A stretch of DNA of 64,000 bases from Dipteronia dyeriana (taxonomy: Eukaryota > Streptophyta > Magnoliopsida > Sapindales > Sapindaceae), in contig CM065297.1 in assembly GCA_032871835.1 (NCBI GenBank), positions 36,891,098-36,955,097 on the forward strand, written 5' to 3'. Each line of letters starts with the position of its first letter. Position 1 is the stretch's first letter. Shown one piece after another: positions 21,419 to 33,746 of this stretch. A model generated the notes under the pieces. That model did no database searches and was not told the DNA's origin. It was given only the letters and a program-made list of their open reading frames with translations. A program made the position numbers and the translations under genes.

Positions 21419-22276
21419 ATGGAAGATGTTGATTATCGCCATTGGCAAAAGGCAATGCAATCCAAAATTGAATCTATGTTAAAAAAAAAAGTCTGGTCTC
21501 TTGTAGACTTGCCTAAAGGGATAAAACCCATCGACTGCAAGTGGGTATACAAGAGGAAAAGAGGAATGGATAGAAAGATGGAAACCTATAAAGCTAGATT
21601 GGTAGCTAAAGGTTATACACAGAAGGAAGGTATCGATTATGAAGAAACCTTCTCTCCTGTGGCCATGCTTAAATCCATTAGGATACTCTTATCCATTGCG
21701 GCATCTCTAGACCTAGAGATTTGGCAAATGGATGTCAAGACAGTTTTCCTTAATGGAAGTCTAGACGAAAGCATCTATATGATGCAACCAGAAGGATTCA
21801 TTGAAAAGGGCCAAGAGGAAAGGGTATGCAAGTTGAAAAGATCCATATATGGATTGAAGCAAGCATCAAGATCCTGGAACATAAGGTTCGATCAAGCCGT
21901 GAAAGGTTTTGGATTTATTCAAAACCTTGATGAACCTTACGTATACAAAAGTACTAAAGGCGACAAGTTGGTTTTCCTTGTTCTTTACGTTAATGATATA
22001 CTACACACCGAAAACGATGTTGGTGTATTTACATCAATAAAAGAATGGTTAGCAAAACAATTTGATATGAAGGACTTGGGAGAAGCAAGTTATATTCTTG
22101 GTATCCAAGTCATAAGGAATAGGAAGAATAGAACGATTGCATTATCCCAAGCTTTATACATAGATAAAATCTTGTCTTGGTTTTCCATGCAAGATTCCAA
22201 GAAAGGTTTGTTACCTTTCAGGCATGGAAACAAACTTTCTAAGGAACAAGTTCCTAAGAATGAGCATGAAGAGTAA
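21419..22276 (+). pseudogene. Copia-1 reverse transcriptase
   Basis: An open stretch of 285 codons covers most of a Copia reverse transcriptase (RVT_2 family). Visible are NWQ-like [29 protein letters not shown], the first catalytic Asp in [11 protein letters not shown], and [12 protein letters not shown]. The catalytic box reads LYVNDIL, where active relatives have YVDD; Copia-3 in this window keeps YVDD. The Asp-to-Asn change should abolish polymerase activity. A TAA at 22274 ends the frame, and similarity continues directly into the next piece. Confidence 0.92.
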
Positions 22277-22933
22277 TTCATGAGTAGGGTTCCATATGCA
22301 TCGGCAGTTGGAAGTCTCATGTAAGCAATGCTTTGCACTAGACCAGATATATGTTTTGTTGTAGGCATAGTTAGCAGGTTTCAATCGAAACCTGGTCCTG
22401 ATCACTGGACGGCAGTCAAGCATATTTTCAAATATCTTAGGAGAACGAGAGATTATATGCTTGTATACTCTGGAGGTAATTTAATTCCCATTGGGTATAC
22501 AGATTCTGAATTTCAGTCAGATTCTGACTCTAAGGGATCAACATCAGGATCTGTGTTTACTATTGGAGGAGGGGCAATCATATGGAAGCCGAGTATGTTG
22601 CCTCATGTGAGGCTGCTAAAGAGGCTGTCTGGCTCCGCCGATTCTTGATTGACTTGGAAGTGGTTCCTGATGCGAATAAGCAGATCACTATCTATTGTGA
22701 CAATAGTGGTGCAGTGGCTAATTTCTAGAGAACCAAGAAGTCATAAGAAAGGGAAACACATTGAAAGAAAGTATCATTTTCTAAGGGAAATTGTGCATAG
22801 GGGTGACGTGACGATTACCAAGATCGCGTCAGTAGAAAATCTAGCGGATGCCTTTACAAAGGCTCTTCCTCAAATGATTTTTGATGGGCATCTAGAGAAC
22901 ATAGGGATGAGAGATATGACACATTTGCTATAG
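22277..22933 (+). pseudogene. Copia-1 RNase H
   Basis: Collinear continuation: SRVPYASAVGSLM, a TAA near 22322, then AMLCTRPDICFVVGIVSRFQ and YTDSEFQSD (catalytic Asp), up to GGGAIIWK. A deletion of roughly 50 bp near 22593, compared with Copia-2 at about 27765-27795, removes the segment that encodes the conserved Ser-Thr-Ile-Glu and shifts the frame. CDNSGAVANF and the KGKHIERKYHFLREIV block follow. The end at 22931 is the normal pol C-terminus (GMRDMTHLL) just before the polypurine tract. Confidence 0.9.
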
Positions 22934-22947
22934 AGAAAGTGGGAAAT
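22932..22947 (+). promoter_or_regulatory. Copia-1 polypurine tract
   Basis: agagaaagtgggaaat lies directly before the 3' LTR start. Confidence 0.85.
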
Positions 22948-25422
22948 TGTTAGGATTATGCTCGATAGCAAGAGTGTAATATTGTAATTAACAATCTTTT
23001 CATATGAATAAAGTGATTTCTGGTTTAACAAATCTTATAGCATTTATAATTTAATTTTTATAATTGTCAAAAGTAAATAATCATAAGGTCAAAAGACTAT
23101 GAGAAAAGAAGAATTGTTCATACATCTAGATATCTACGAGGTAGACACAATTCTTTAGTTAGTCTTGAATAATATTCACAACTTAAGATAGAAGGTTGGG
23201 TGTCTATATCTTGTTAAAGTTGTAGATTCTTTTGCTAGCATTTGAGTGGTATCAAATGTGTTATGATGAGTCTAAAATCATCAAAGTGTGGTGTCTTTGG
23301 GCAAAAGAATCTAGTGCACTGGGTGCATTGAATAGGCTCAAAATGAAATACTTTATCTAGAACCGTCAATCCATAAAAGTTTTCATTTGAAGACAATCGG
23401 AGAGTCTATCTTAATCCTGAGATAAATGATGGACTTATGGTTGCAAGTGTTATCATTTGAGCTATCAATGAGTACGATTATATAGCATAGTCTATCATCA
23501 ATAGTTTGGTGGTATTCATTTGTTAATCGATAGAGGACTTCATTTATAGATATGGGCATCGTGGCTTCATTTATTGAATGAGAGTAGAATACCATCATAT
23601 AGATGTTTTGAGATATATGATATTTAATCCTAACAATAAGTTTTCATTTGTGTCTATTGAAAAATGGCTGCTGGACAAGTCAAAATATCCAAGTTCAAAA
23701 TGTGATCATATGAGTAAATATGGTAACTTGGAGAGCTATAGGCGGTCTATGAGCTCTTGGGGATTACTGGTATTCTTCACGAGGATACACTTTCTCCAAT
23801 AAGGTTGTAGGGTACGAATGAGTAACATCATCTTATTCATCTTTATTTAAGAGTTCAATTTTAGTTCTTTAGTGGAATGAACTAAAATTAAATAGATTGG
23901 ACCTAAGTGAATCATTTGTTGATTGTGATTGGGTTGTGTCTATTGGAGCTTAAATTTAGATAGCCCGCAAAGATCCCCAATCCACACGAACTTGCATGGA
24001 TCACTTTATATATTCTACCAGACCAATTTAGGTGTTCATCTAGAATTGTAATATGGCATGTGAACTTGTTTCTTTTTGTAAGAATAGGTCTAGTTTACAT
24101 GCGGACTTTTTTTTAAGGTCCAATGGATTTAATAAAGTAAGAAAAATAATATATGGCCTTTATACTAGGTATGGGCTGCATAGGCTATGGTTAATAGCTT
24201 TAATATATTATTTTATTTTATTATTTAATTAAATAGGAATTAATTAATTTGTTGATTAATTAATTATTTAATTAAAAGTCAAAATCTTTTCCTATTAGGA
24301 GATGGTCTCCTAAAACTATACTATTGTTGGTAGTATAGTTAATGTTAAAGACTATATTTGATAAGTAGATAAATAAAATGGAGTTATTTTTCTAATCGAA
24401 TTACGAAGTCTTTAAAATGGTTACAAATACACTATTGAGTAGGATTAAGAGTCTTGGTGTAGGAAAGAATTCTTTTTGGAAAAGAATTCTTGGTCACCAA
24501 GTAAAACTACTTAGTGGTAGAATTCTTATTTGAAAAGGATTCATAACCACCAAGTTAATCTACCTAAAGATACGATTATTGTCCATCAAGTAATCTTTCT
24601 TAGGTAATATTAAACTCTCCGAAACTACATCAAAGAAGGGAATTTCGTTCATCACATGTATTATATAGGATAGGATAGATTTCTTTTTATATAAGGATTC
24701 TAACTACCAAATAAATCCACCTAAGGAAAGGATTCTTGCCAACCAAGTGAATCCTTCTTAGGAAAGGATTTATGAACCTATATATATATATGTGGATGAT
24801 GAATTCGGAAAGCCCTAAGGTTTTTCGAGGTGAATTTCGGCCAAGCATATATTTCTAAGAGAAATTCTAGGCCACCATAGGAATTTTGAGGGAGAAAAAT
24901 CTGATATTACTCTAGACAAAATTCCATCATCTGTAAACAATAGTGTGTGAATTCAGCCAAGAAGAAAACAAAGGGGAACGTTTTTGTATTCGATAGTATA
25001 CTAATATCCTTTACATCAAAAGGGTTTTGTGTACAATATCGAATCAAGGTTTATGCGAGTTACAATTAATTGATTGATAATTCACAAGTGACCGGACGTT
25101 CTTGGATTTTTTTTCTCTTGGAGGATATTTGTAACTAACAAAGAAAAGATATTTTCTTTGTCTCCATCCTCAGGAATACAATTTAAAGAAAGGGAGCCCA
25201 CACTCCTGGGTGATTCACGTTCGTGATTGGATTGGAAGTACTTTCGGAATTGATTCAGCGCTTGTTCAATTGTCACGCGAAAAAGGTACGATACTTTTAT
25301 ATACATCAATTAATCTAGGGTTAAGGTTCTCATTGCAATAAAAGGGAATTTTTTTTTATACACAAACCCAAATCTCAATTTTCTCATGCTTCCGTTGCGT
25401 TTCTAAGCCGTTTTTCCCTATA
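22948..25422 (+). repeat. Copia-1 3' LTR
   Basis: Matches 15722-18159 end to end. It shares the private variant gtaattaac near the start with the 5' LTR. The terminal ca is mutated to ta. It has a TA-run expansion at the promoter and a 46-bp stretch absent from the 5' LTR. Confidence 0.93.
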
Positions 25423-27273
25423 CCCCCGACAACAAGGTATCTCGTGACACTTTTCTAGATCTTGCTACTATCTCTACTTTCACTAGGAGACCTTTAAGTT
25501 GATGAACTTGTCTTGCAAAGGCCCTCCTGCCTCATCGAGGTATAATCTCGACCTGCTTGTGTATAAAAGGAAGAAGCCCGTAAAGCCTCATCATCACCAA
25601 AAGCACCAAGATCCACTATAGATCCTGGCATGGTTAAATCAAGTAGCAAGAGCAGTACTCGAGTGTACCTCTCCACCCTTCTAGAAGCAATCCAAGGCCA
25701 CCCGTTTACGGCGAACACCTTACCATGGCTGGCCAGCCAAGCTTTGTTACCCCGTTGGATTCCAGCACGATCAAATCGAGCTCCACCGAAAGCCTTGTAA
25801 GGTCGAATCAAGCTTCATACAACCAGACTGGTACCTTAAGGTATCTCACCCTCATATTCATACCCAAGTACTAGGATACCAGCTTCGGGACCCATCCGGG
25901 GTTTGCCTCCTCCATAAGGTAGGAAGAATAATATAAGTAAGGTACCGCGCCACCAGAATATTGAACCAGAGTTCTCCTTCAAGAGAGAAGGTTGAATTTC
26001 ATGATTACCATTAATGAGGTCAATCGTATTGATAGAGGTAGTCAGCTCTATTTAATAAGGTCAACCGTATTAATGGAGGTAGTCAACCCTATTAATAAGG
26101 TCAACAATATTAATAGAGGTAGTCAACCCTATTAATGACATGATCAACGCCATTAATAAGAGAATATTTAACTCTTTAATGGCCACCATTAGTGAAAGAG
26201 TCCAAAGAGGAAACAAATACCTTTTCTTCCAAGATATCCTCCACAACCAATTATTAGAGGTCAACTATAACAGAAAATCCTGCCTATCAAGAAAGGAAGA
26301 GTCCGAAGAGGAAACAATCATATCTTCTCCAAGATATTAGCTGCAAGCCGATCCACTACTTTAAAGGAAGAATCGTATTCGATAAGGAAACGAAGACTAA
26401 TTAAAGAGGTCTGGACTTGCACACCAAGGTAGTTACCATGTATAAATATGCCTGTAAAAGGCATATTGAAGAGTCTCCGATCGATGACAGAAGGCGCTAA
26501 ATACATGCCCCAAGACAGACTCAATATTCAACATCTGAGATTTGATAACACACTGCTGAGAACTCTCATATCATTTATAATCCCAAAAATGACCAGCCCT
26601 AGGCGTGTCTACATGCTTCGTTCAAAATTCTCTCTACATCATCATTGTATATGTACCCCGACCAGGAAAATACTGGTATCGATAAACACTTATTGTTGTA
26701 TGCTCCCCGGAGCATATAAGTTGTACTACTCTGACATCTTTGTAACCTCCTCGAAGCATCGCATGATATAAATATACAAGGATGGGTATTCCTCCTTCCT
26801 CTGGATACTGCCTAAGGGTTTTTCAGCATGTGATCACTCGTGATGCTTTTTCTCCCCTTGGTCAGTTCGAAGGGAGTCGGGGAGCTCTCTCGTATCCTCT
26901 CAATGGAAGAAATCGAGATCTCCGACACTGGAGCTAGATAAGCCCCCTTCTTACTTGCTATTAAGGTCGGGGTATTACAAGAAGCAATCGGGCTCTAGAA
27001 CCAGGCTCTGGGTACCAGGACGGGCTCTGACCCCGTCCGAGGAACAAGGTCCAGGATCACCCCCTTCACACCAGTAAGAGAACCTTGAGCTCCCCAGATC
27101 TACTTCATAAGCATGAAGCCCGACGGGCGGGATGGCTTGTCTCATACCTACTGTTTCATCCTTCTTCATTCAGACAAGATCACCAAGGTACCAACCCCGG
27201 CCACCACCTCCGTTGTAGTGGTCTCGAGAGTGTTAATCGAGATTTTCCACCGAGTGTGAATTTTTGGTTAACA
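25423..27273 (+). mobile_element. Giant 3' LTR, right part
   Basis: Resumes the copy of 7545-9606 after Copia-1 and ends in ggttaaca, the same end as the 5' LTR. It lacks the 240-bp segment seen at 8944-9186. The next base, 27274, begins pol sequence of Copia-2, so this is the outer edge of the element. Confidence 0.88.
26016..26137 (+). repeat. 41-bp tandem units in 3' LTR (3 copies)
   Basis: Three copies of the gaggtcaaccgtattaat and aggtagtcaaccctatt unit; the 5' LTR has two. Confidence 0.8.
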
Positions 27274-28143
27274 GTATCCAAGTCATAAGGGATAGAAAGA
27301 ATAGAACGATTGCATTTTTCCAAGCTTCATACATAGATAAAATCTTGTTGAGCTTTTCCATGCAAGATTCTAAGAAAGGTATGTTACCTTTCAGACATGG
27401 AATCAAACTTTCTAAGGACCAAGTTCCTAAGAATGAGTATGAAGAGCAATTAAGGAGTAGGGTTCCATATGCATCGGTAATTGGAAGTTTCATGTATGCA
27501 ATGCTCTATACTAGACCAGATATTTGTTTTATTGTGTGGTATAATTAGCAGGTTTCAATCGAAACCTGGTCTTGATCACTGGACGGCAGACAAGCATATT
27601 TTCAAGTATCTTAGGAGAATGAGAGATTATATGCTTTTATACTCTTGAGGGGATTAAATTCCCATTGGGTATGCCGATTTTGATTTCCAATCAGATTCTG
27701 ACTCAAGAAGTTGAACATTAGGATATGAGTTTACACTTGAAGGAGGGGAAATCATATGGAGGAGTATCAATCAATCTTGTATTACTGACTCCACCATTGA
27801 AGTCGAGTATGTTGCCGCATGCGAGGATGCTAAAAAGGCTATCTAGCTTTGCCAATTCTTGATTGAAATGGAAGTGGTTCCTGATGCGAAAAGCAGATCA
27901 CTATCTATTATGACAATAGTGGAGCAGTGGCTAATTTCTGAGAACCAAGAAGTCATAAGGGAGGCAAACATTAAAAGAAAGTAACACCATTTAAGGGAAA
28001 TTGTGCATAGGTGAGACATGACGATAACCAATATCGCGTCAGCAGAAAATCTAGCGGATCCCTTCACAATGGATCTTCCACAAAAGAGTTTTGATGGGCA
28101 CCTAGAGAATATGGGGATAAGAGATATGACACATTTGCTATAG
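27274..28143 (+). pseudogene. Copia-2 reverse transcriptase end and RNase H
   Basis: Starts abruptly in the reverse transcriptase thumb (IQVIRDRKNRTIAFFQASYI) at the junction with the giant LTR. It runs through MYAMLYTRPDICF, LRRMRDYML, SCITDSTIEVEYVAACE (keeping the RNase H Glu region that Copia-1 lost), and ENLADPF to DMTHLL and a stop. Several stops and frameshifts are present (stop near 27546, more at about 27648 and 27712). Everything upstream in this element is deleted. The nearest relative in the window is Copia-1. Confidence 0.88.
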
Positions 28144-28157
28144 AGCAAATGGGAAAC
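28142..28157 (+). promoter_or_regulatory. Copia-2 polypurine tract
   Basis: agagcaaatgggaaac lies directly before the 3' LTR start. Confidence 0.75.
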
Positions 28158-29322
28158 TGTTGGGATTATGCTCGATAGTAAGAGTGTAATAATGTATTTG
28201 ACAATATTTTCATATTAATAAAAATGATTTCTAGTTTAACAAATCTTATTGCATTTACAAATTAATTACTATAACTGTCAAAAGTAAATTATCATAAATC
28301 AAAAGACTATGAGAAAAGAAGAATTGTTCAATACATTATGAAAGGTATGAGGTAGACACAATTCTTCAATTAGTCTTGAATAATATTCACAATTTAAGAT
28401 GAAGGTTGGGTGCTTTTATCTTGTCGAAGCTGTATATTCTAATGCTAGCATTTGAGTGGGATCAAATGTGTTATGATGAGTCTAAAATCATCAATGTGTG
28501 GTGTCTTTGGGCAAAAGAATCTAGTGCACTAGGTGCATTGAACAGGATCATAGTGAAATACTTTATTTAGAACCGTCAATGGATAAAATTTTTCACTTTA
28601 AGACAATCGGAGAGTCTATCTCAAACTTGAGATAAATTATGGACTTATGGTTGCAAGTGTTATAATTTGAGCTATCAATGAGTATGATTATATAGCACAG
28701 TCTATCCTCGATAGTTTGTCGGTATTCATTTGTTAATTGATAGAGCACTTCATTTATTGATATGGACATCGTGGCTCCATTTATTAAATGAGAGTAGAAT
28801 ATCATTATATGGATGTTTTGAGGTATTGGATATTAAATATTAACGTTAAGTTTTCAGTAGTGTCTATTAAAATATGGCTTCTGGACAAGTAAAAATATCC
28901 AAGTTTAAAATGTGGTCACATGAATAAATATGGTAACTTGGAGAACTATAGGCGGTCTATGTTCTTTTGGCGATTAGTGATATTCTTCACGAGGATACAC
29001 TTTCTCCATTAAAATTGTCTAGGGTATGAACGAGAAATATTAACTTATTCAATCTTTATTTAAGAGTTCAATTTTAGTTCTTTAGTTGAATGAACTAAAA
29101 TTAATACATCGGACCTAAGTGAATCATTTGTTGATTATGATTAGGATGTGTCTATTGGAGCTTAAATTTAGATATCACGGTAAGATCCCCAATCCAAACG
29201 AACTTGCGTTGATCTATTGATATATTCTACGGGACCAATTTATGGGTCCTTTTAGAGTTGTACTAAGGCATGTGGACATGTTTCTTTTAGTTAGAATGGG
29301 TCTAGTTCACATATGGACTTTT
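28158..29322 (+). repeat. Copia-2 3' LTR, part 1
   Basis: Starts tgttgggattatgctcg and matches the Copia-1 LTR up to the ggactttt site, where the solo LTR is inserted. Confidence 0.9.
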
Positions 29323-31936
29323 TGAAAATACAAGCACAGTTAAATGCTCAAGGCTAACCTAGAAGGGGAAGGGGGTGAATAGGTTAGACACCTTTTTCGA
29401 CTCCCTTAGAAACAAACAAAAGTTTGTTTCTCTAGATTGCTTGTATCACAATATATATATTAATTAAAGACACTTAATCAATATGTAAAACAAGTAAAGT
29501 GTGATACAAACAAGTAATTGTAACACATACACAATCTATATTATAGAAAGGAAGTCAACTTACATAAAGAGTTCTATCCATAGTATTCAAATAACGAATA
29601 CAAATACTAGAGAGATATGGATAGAGAGAAGTTGATACAAGATATAACGTGGTAAACCTTCGAAGAGGAAACATCCATGGTTAGCAACCACCGGTAAAGA
29701 AAATCCACTAGTAGATAAGACAAGTACAATCTCTCAAGTGACCCCATCACCTAGAAACTACCCTTCTATCCTACTCATGAAGATGTCACACTCATGCTCA
29801 ACAATCCGAGGCCTCACACCTCTTGTCAAGACTTCCTCGCTCACCTTACCAGATCCTCACGACCCAAGGCAAGACTTCTTGCTCAACTATCCGAGTCCTC
29901 CCGACTCTAGTCAAGACTTCCTCGCTCACCCTTTTGGATCCTCACGACCCTAGACAAGACTTCTTGCTTGACTATCCGAGTCCTCCCGACCCTAGCCAAG
30001 ACTTTTTTGCTTGACAACCAAGGTCTCACACCTCTTGCCAAGACTTACTTACTCAACAACATAGGTCTCACACCTATTGTCAAGACTTCCTTCTCATAAG
30101 GCATCTAGGTGATCATGAATGCAAAACGCAAACAAGCACGCAACATAGAATGTTATGATCAACACATTCTATGGAAAATAGTAGGCATGAGCATTGCACA
30201 AAACAAATATAGTCTTGTAAATCATGCATGTTTAAATCATCTAGATCATGTAAGATATGTTCAACATTAAACACAACCTAGATACATGCATAGATCTAAA
30301 CTTGAATCACAAGATATATTCAATTAATCACATAATCAAGTTTAAAATCACATAAATCACAAACATGCTAAAATCATATGGAAAAATCATTTAGATTAAA
30401 GCTAAAGTTCTAGAGCATATTCTGATTCATAGATTCAACAAAACACATGAATAGCTAAAAAGAACATAAGCACATGTATTAATGTGATAATTCAGCCAAG
30501 AGAGTCTAATACATTTGAGGAACTATTTTTCATAAAAATCAATCAATCAAAGATCATCAAATAGTCCTAAAATCAAAGCTAGCACAATACAATCCCAAAC
30601 ATTTGAAAAAAATAGGCAAAATCAAAACCTAACTCAACATGTAAGATTTCAATTGAAACTCAACCTAGCTTTAAAACAGTTCAAAACTCAAATCAAAACA
30701 CTCACAATACACATATATAAGTTGAAGAAGAAAACCTAAGGCAATTGACCAAGTTTTAAAAGAAAACTTTGAGAGAAAATCATACCTTAGTTGATTTAGG
30801 TGCAGTCCCGTTTTTGTGTGTTTAGACTCCAAAAACAGCAATAAAACTCACTCAAACCCTCAGAGAAAAGATTAAAGATGAATATACAAACACTCTCAAC
30901 TTTGAATAACTCAAATTGGAGTTCAAATGAAGAATTTATGGTGTTTGGAAGGTGAGAAAATGTAGAGAGAAATGCCACAAGTTTAAATTTCTTCTTAGAA
31001 TGAAATGTGAGAGGGAAGAGGAATATAAAGGAGAGGGAAAATTGGGCATGTGATATGACCAAGAGAGGCAAGAAGTAGCCAAGCATGCTTGCTGCCCGAG
31101 ATGGTATGTGGGCATCTCGGGGCAGCAACCCTTCTACCCCGAGATGGCCACACGCCATCTCGGGAAAGAATTGCTTTGCTGACTTCTTTCTCCTTCGACC
31201 TTCCTTTGCGTTCTTCTATCGTTCTCCAGCCTCCGAACTCAGAATTTGAATCCGTTTGTGGATTACAAACCTTAATCTCACATAGACATGAAAATATAAG
31301 ATACTTAACCTGAAAAATAATAATTCGACTTGATATACGAAAACAAAGATAATGTATGCAACATGAGTTGAAAGTGTAGTATCTTTTGACTTAGAACTTG
31401 AAATCAATAGTATGAGTAACTGAAATGACTGGAACTCAATCAAGAATGATTTAAGACTAAAATAAAGTTCAATATCTATGTTATACAAACATATATACAA
31501 ACAAACACAATTCACACTATAATTCAAACTACATAGAGATAGTCTCTAATCATGCATTTTCCAAAACATGTTATTTCCATATCAATGCATGAGCATTCAT
31601 CTTTAAGTGTGTGAATGTGTTATACATGGTGCACAACAATGCAGGAATACATATGAATGAATTGTATGTTTGTGCCTCTAATGGTGCACAATGATGCAGG
31701 GACACAAATGTATGAATTGTGTGTATGTGCCTAAGCCTTGTAAGAGAAAGATAAGGTCTTAGTATACCTTTGTAGAACCATATTGCATCCTTTTTCTTTG
31801 AAGACTTTGAACTTGCTTTGACTTGTTGTTCATTCTTCTTTGAAGCTTGAATCATCATGAATCTAAACAACTAAATCATTACAAGTAAACATCTTTTTGA
31901 TATGAAATTAATGCCAACACAAACTAAAACCTAACA
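29323..31936 (-). mobile_element. Solo SIRE-like LTR
   Basis: A 2614-bp unit that begins tgaaaatac and ends aaacctaaca. It is flanked on both sides by ctttt (29318-29322 and 31937-31941), a perfect 5-bp target duplication. The joined flanks restore the Copia LTR sequence seen at 16900 and 24100. There is no internal region, so it is a solo LTR left by recombination between two LTRs. It is homologous to 1-1795. The gggggtgaataggt block near its start is shared in form with the SIRE-type LTR at 59037, and orientation is taken from 1-1815. Confidence 0.88.
29820..30110 (+). repeat. 42-bp minisatellite in the solo LTR (7 units)
   Basis: The motif caagactt(c/a) starts at 29827, 29870, 29912, 29955, 29997, 30039 and 30081, so spacing is 42 or 43 bp throughout. 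Units also share ccgagtcctc and tcctcacgaccc. Because 42 is a multiple of three, short repeated open frames arise; I see no sign they are genes. Confidence 0.9.
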
Positions 31937-31941
31937 CTTTT

Positions 31942-32707
31942 TATTAAGGTCCAATGGATTTAATAAAATAGAAAAAAATAATATAATGGTCCATGTATAG
32001 GTTTGGGTTGCTAGGGCTTGTAAAAAAACTTATTACATTGTTTTTTATTTTATGAAATGTAAATTTATTAATTAAAAGTCAAAATCTTTTTCCTAATAAG
32101 AGAAGGTCTCCTAATATTATACTATTGTCGGTAGTATAATTAACATTAAAGATTATATTTGATAAGTGGATAAATAAAGGGAATAATTTATCTAGTAAAA
32201 TTAGGAAGTCTTTAATTTGGTCACAAATACACTATTTGAGTTGGATTAGGAGTCTTGGTGTGCAAAAGGGTTCTTTGTCACCAAGTAAATCCACCTAATG
32301 AAAGGATTATTGCCCACCAAGTAAATCTTTCTTAAGAAAGGATTTGTATGCTTATTTATACTACCTCAAAATTTTGGCCAAGATGAGATTAGAATCTCAA
32401 AAATTCATGCAAGCCAAAACAAATTTAGAGAGAGGAAAAATTCGGCCATTACATAATTCTAAGAACAAAAATTCGGCCATTACATAATTCTAAGAACGAA
32501 AATTCAGCTAAGCCCTAAAGAAAGGTGTGTGTGAATTCGACCAAGAAGGAAAAAAAGGAACGCTCTTGTTTTCGATAGTATACTAGTATTCTTTACATCA
32601 AATGGGTTTTGTGTGCAAAATTGAATCGGGTTCACATGAGTTTCAATCAAGTAGATTGATAATTCACAAGTGACTGGACGTTCTTCAATTTTCCCTTGGA
32701 GGATTAT
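31942..32707 (+). repeat. Copia-2 3' LTR, part 2
   Basis: Resumes the LTR after the solo LTR (tattaaggtccaatgg) and runs to the ggaggattat site where element X is inserted. It keeps two of the accaagt U3 motifs (32279, 32317). Confidence 0.88.
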
Positions 32708-33664
32708 TGATGAGAATCAAGAAGCATCACCAAAGGAACTATTGCATATTCCAATTGGGCCAATTAAAAGGAAGCAAGAGGATCAAAGAAGTATTAAATG
32801 ATGGGCTGATTCCGAGTTGCTAAAGTCCAAATTCTGCCCACATGAAGACCAAATCCGGGCTGAACTTCATGGACCTCTATAGAGAGTATCTGAAGTCAGA
32901 TCGTCTATTATAATATGTTTTCGGAAAGCCCAAGACAAGATCTACAGATGATATGAAGACCCTGTCCTCCAAAACAGATCACAAAAAGTCCATATTTGGC
33001 CATCTATCTTATTGCGCGAAGACTTGAGTTGAGGAGTCCGAATTTCAACATATTTCCTATATTTTGGGCGACGTATGGTTGGAGGAGAATTCAATTTCAG
33101 CATATTGCCAATTTCAGCGTATTCCTTATTTTATTTATTTCCCCAAATAAAGAGTTGATTTGTTTTCCAAATAAATGGCTGATTTGTTTCTCAAATTCAG
33201 CTTTCCAAATAAGGAACAAATCAACTAGTTGCTAGTTTGGTATTTATTTATTTTTCTAAAGTTGTTTGCATTTATTTTCCTGATTGTAAGGCATTAATTG
33301 CCTAATATTTATTCCCTTTTAGGTCTTAGATATTTTTAGTATAAAAGGGACCAATTGATGTAATTTGAGAATGGATTTTGAATTGAAATAAATTTGAGAG
33401 AATTTTCTCTTTGGTTCTTCATAGAACTATGAACTTATCAAGGTTCTACCTTGTGGCGTTCAAACCTTGACTTATCACTCACCTTCTTTCTTATTCTTGA
33501 GTGTGGCGTCTACAACCTTCTTGATACCGTTGGTTCTTATCTCCATATAGATAATGGGTCGCGGTCCTTTTTATTTTCTTTGTTTATAAACTTGAATTAG
33601 AAAACGATCATTCGTTACCATATATTGGTTCCGGGTCTCACTGCTCTTGGTGAGGTTCATATCA
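32708..33664 (+). repeat. Element X 5' LTR
   Basis: Starts tgatgagaatc and ends gttcatatca. A tataaaag box is at 33340-33347. Confidence 0.95.
33340..33347 (+). promoter_or_regulatory. TATA box of element X
   Basis: tataaaag, 632 bp into the LTR, and the same in the 3' LTR at 35903. A transcript would start roughly 30 bp downstream and cover the last 290 bp of the LTR. Confidence 0.65.
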
Positions 33665-33665
33665 G

Positions 33666-33680
33666 TTGGTATCAGAGCTT
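33666..33680 (+). promoter_or_regulatory. Element X primer-binding site
   Basis: ttggtatcagagctt lies one base after the LTR; it is the initiator tRNA-Met complement. Confidence 0.92.
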
Positions 33681-33746
33681 AGGCTTCTAAATCAGGTTTA
33701 ATCTATCCTTGTTCTTCTTCGTCTATTTTTTTTTTCTGTTTGATCT

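Larger units (their letters stand above)
15722..25422 (+). mobile_element. Copia-1, nearly complete Ty1/Copia element
   Basis: A 9.7-kb element with LTRs at 15722-18159 (2438 bp) and 22948-25422 (2475 bp), a primer site, all pol domains in Copia order (integrase, reverse transcriptase, RNase H), and a polypurine tract. It is flanked by ccccc at 15717-15721 and 25423-25427, a 5-bp target duplication. It sits inside the 3' LTR of the long-LTR Gypsy. By hand, the first 265 bp of the two LTRs differ by about 5%, so the insertion is old. Gag is internally deleted, the protease is not recognisable, and pol has stops and frameshifts, so it is not autonomous today. The related elements at 27274 and 41556 carry the same domain types, close to the TAR/Tork part of Copia. 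Confidence 0.92.

Noticed and set aside
29820..30110. Possible CRISPR-like array (regular 42-bp spacing)
   Set aside because: The repeats are contiguous diverged minisatellite units without unique spacers, and the setting is a plant LTR.
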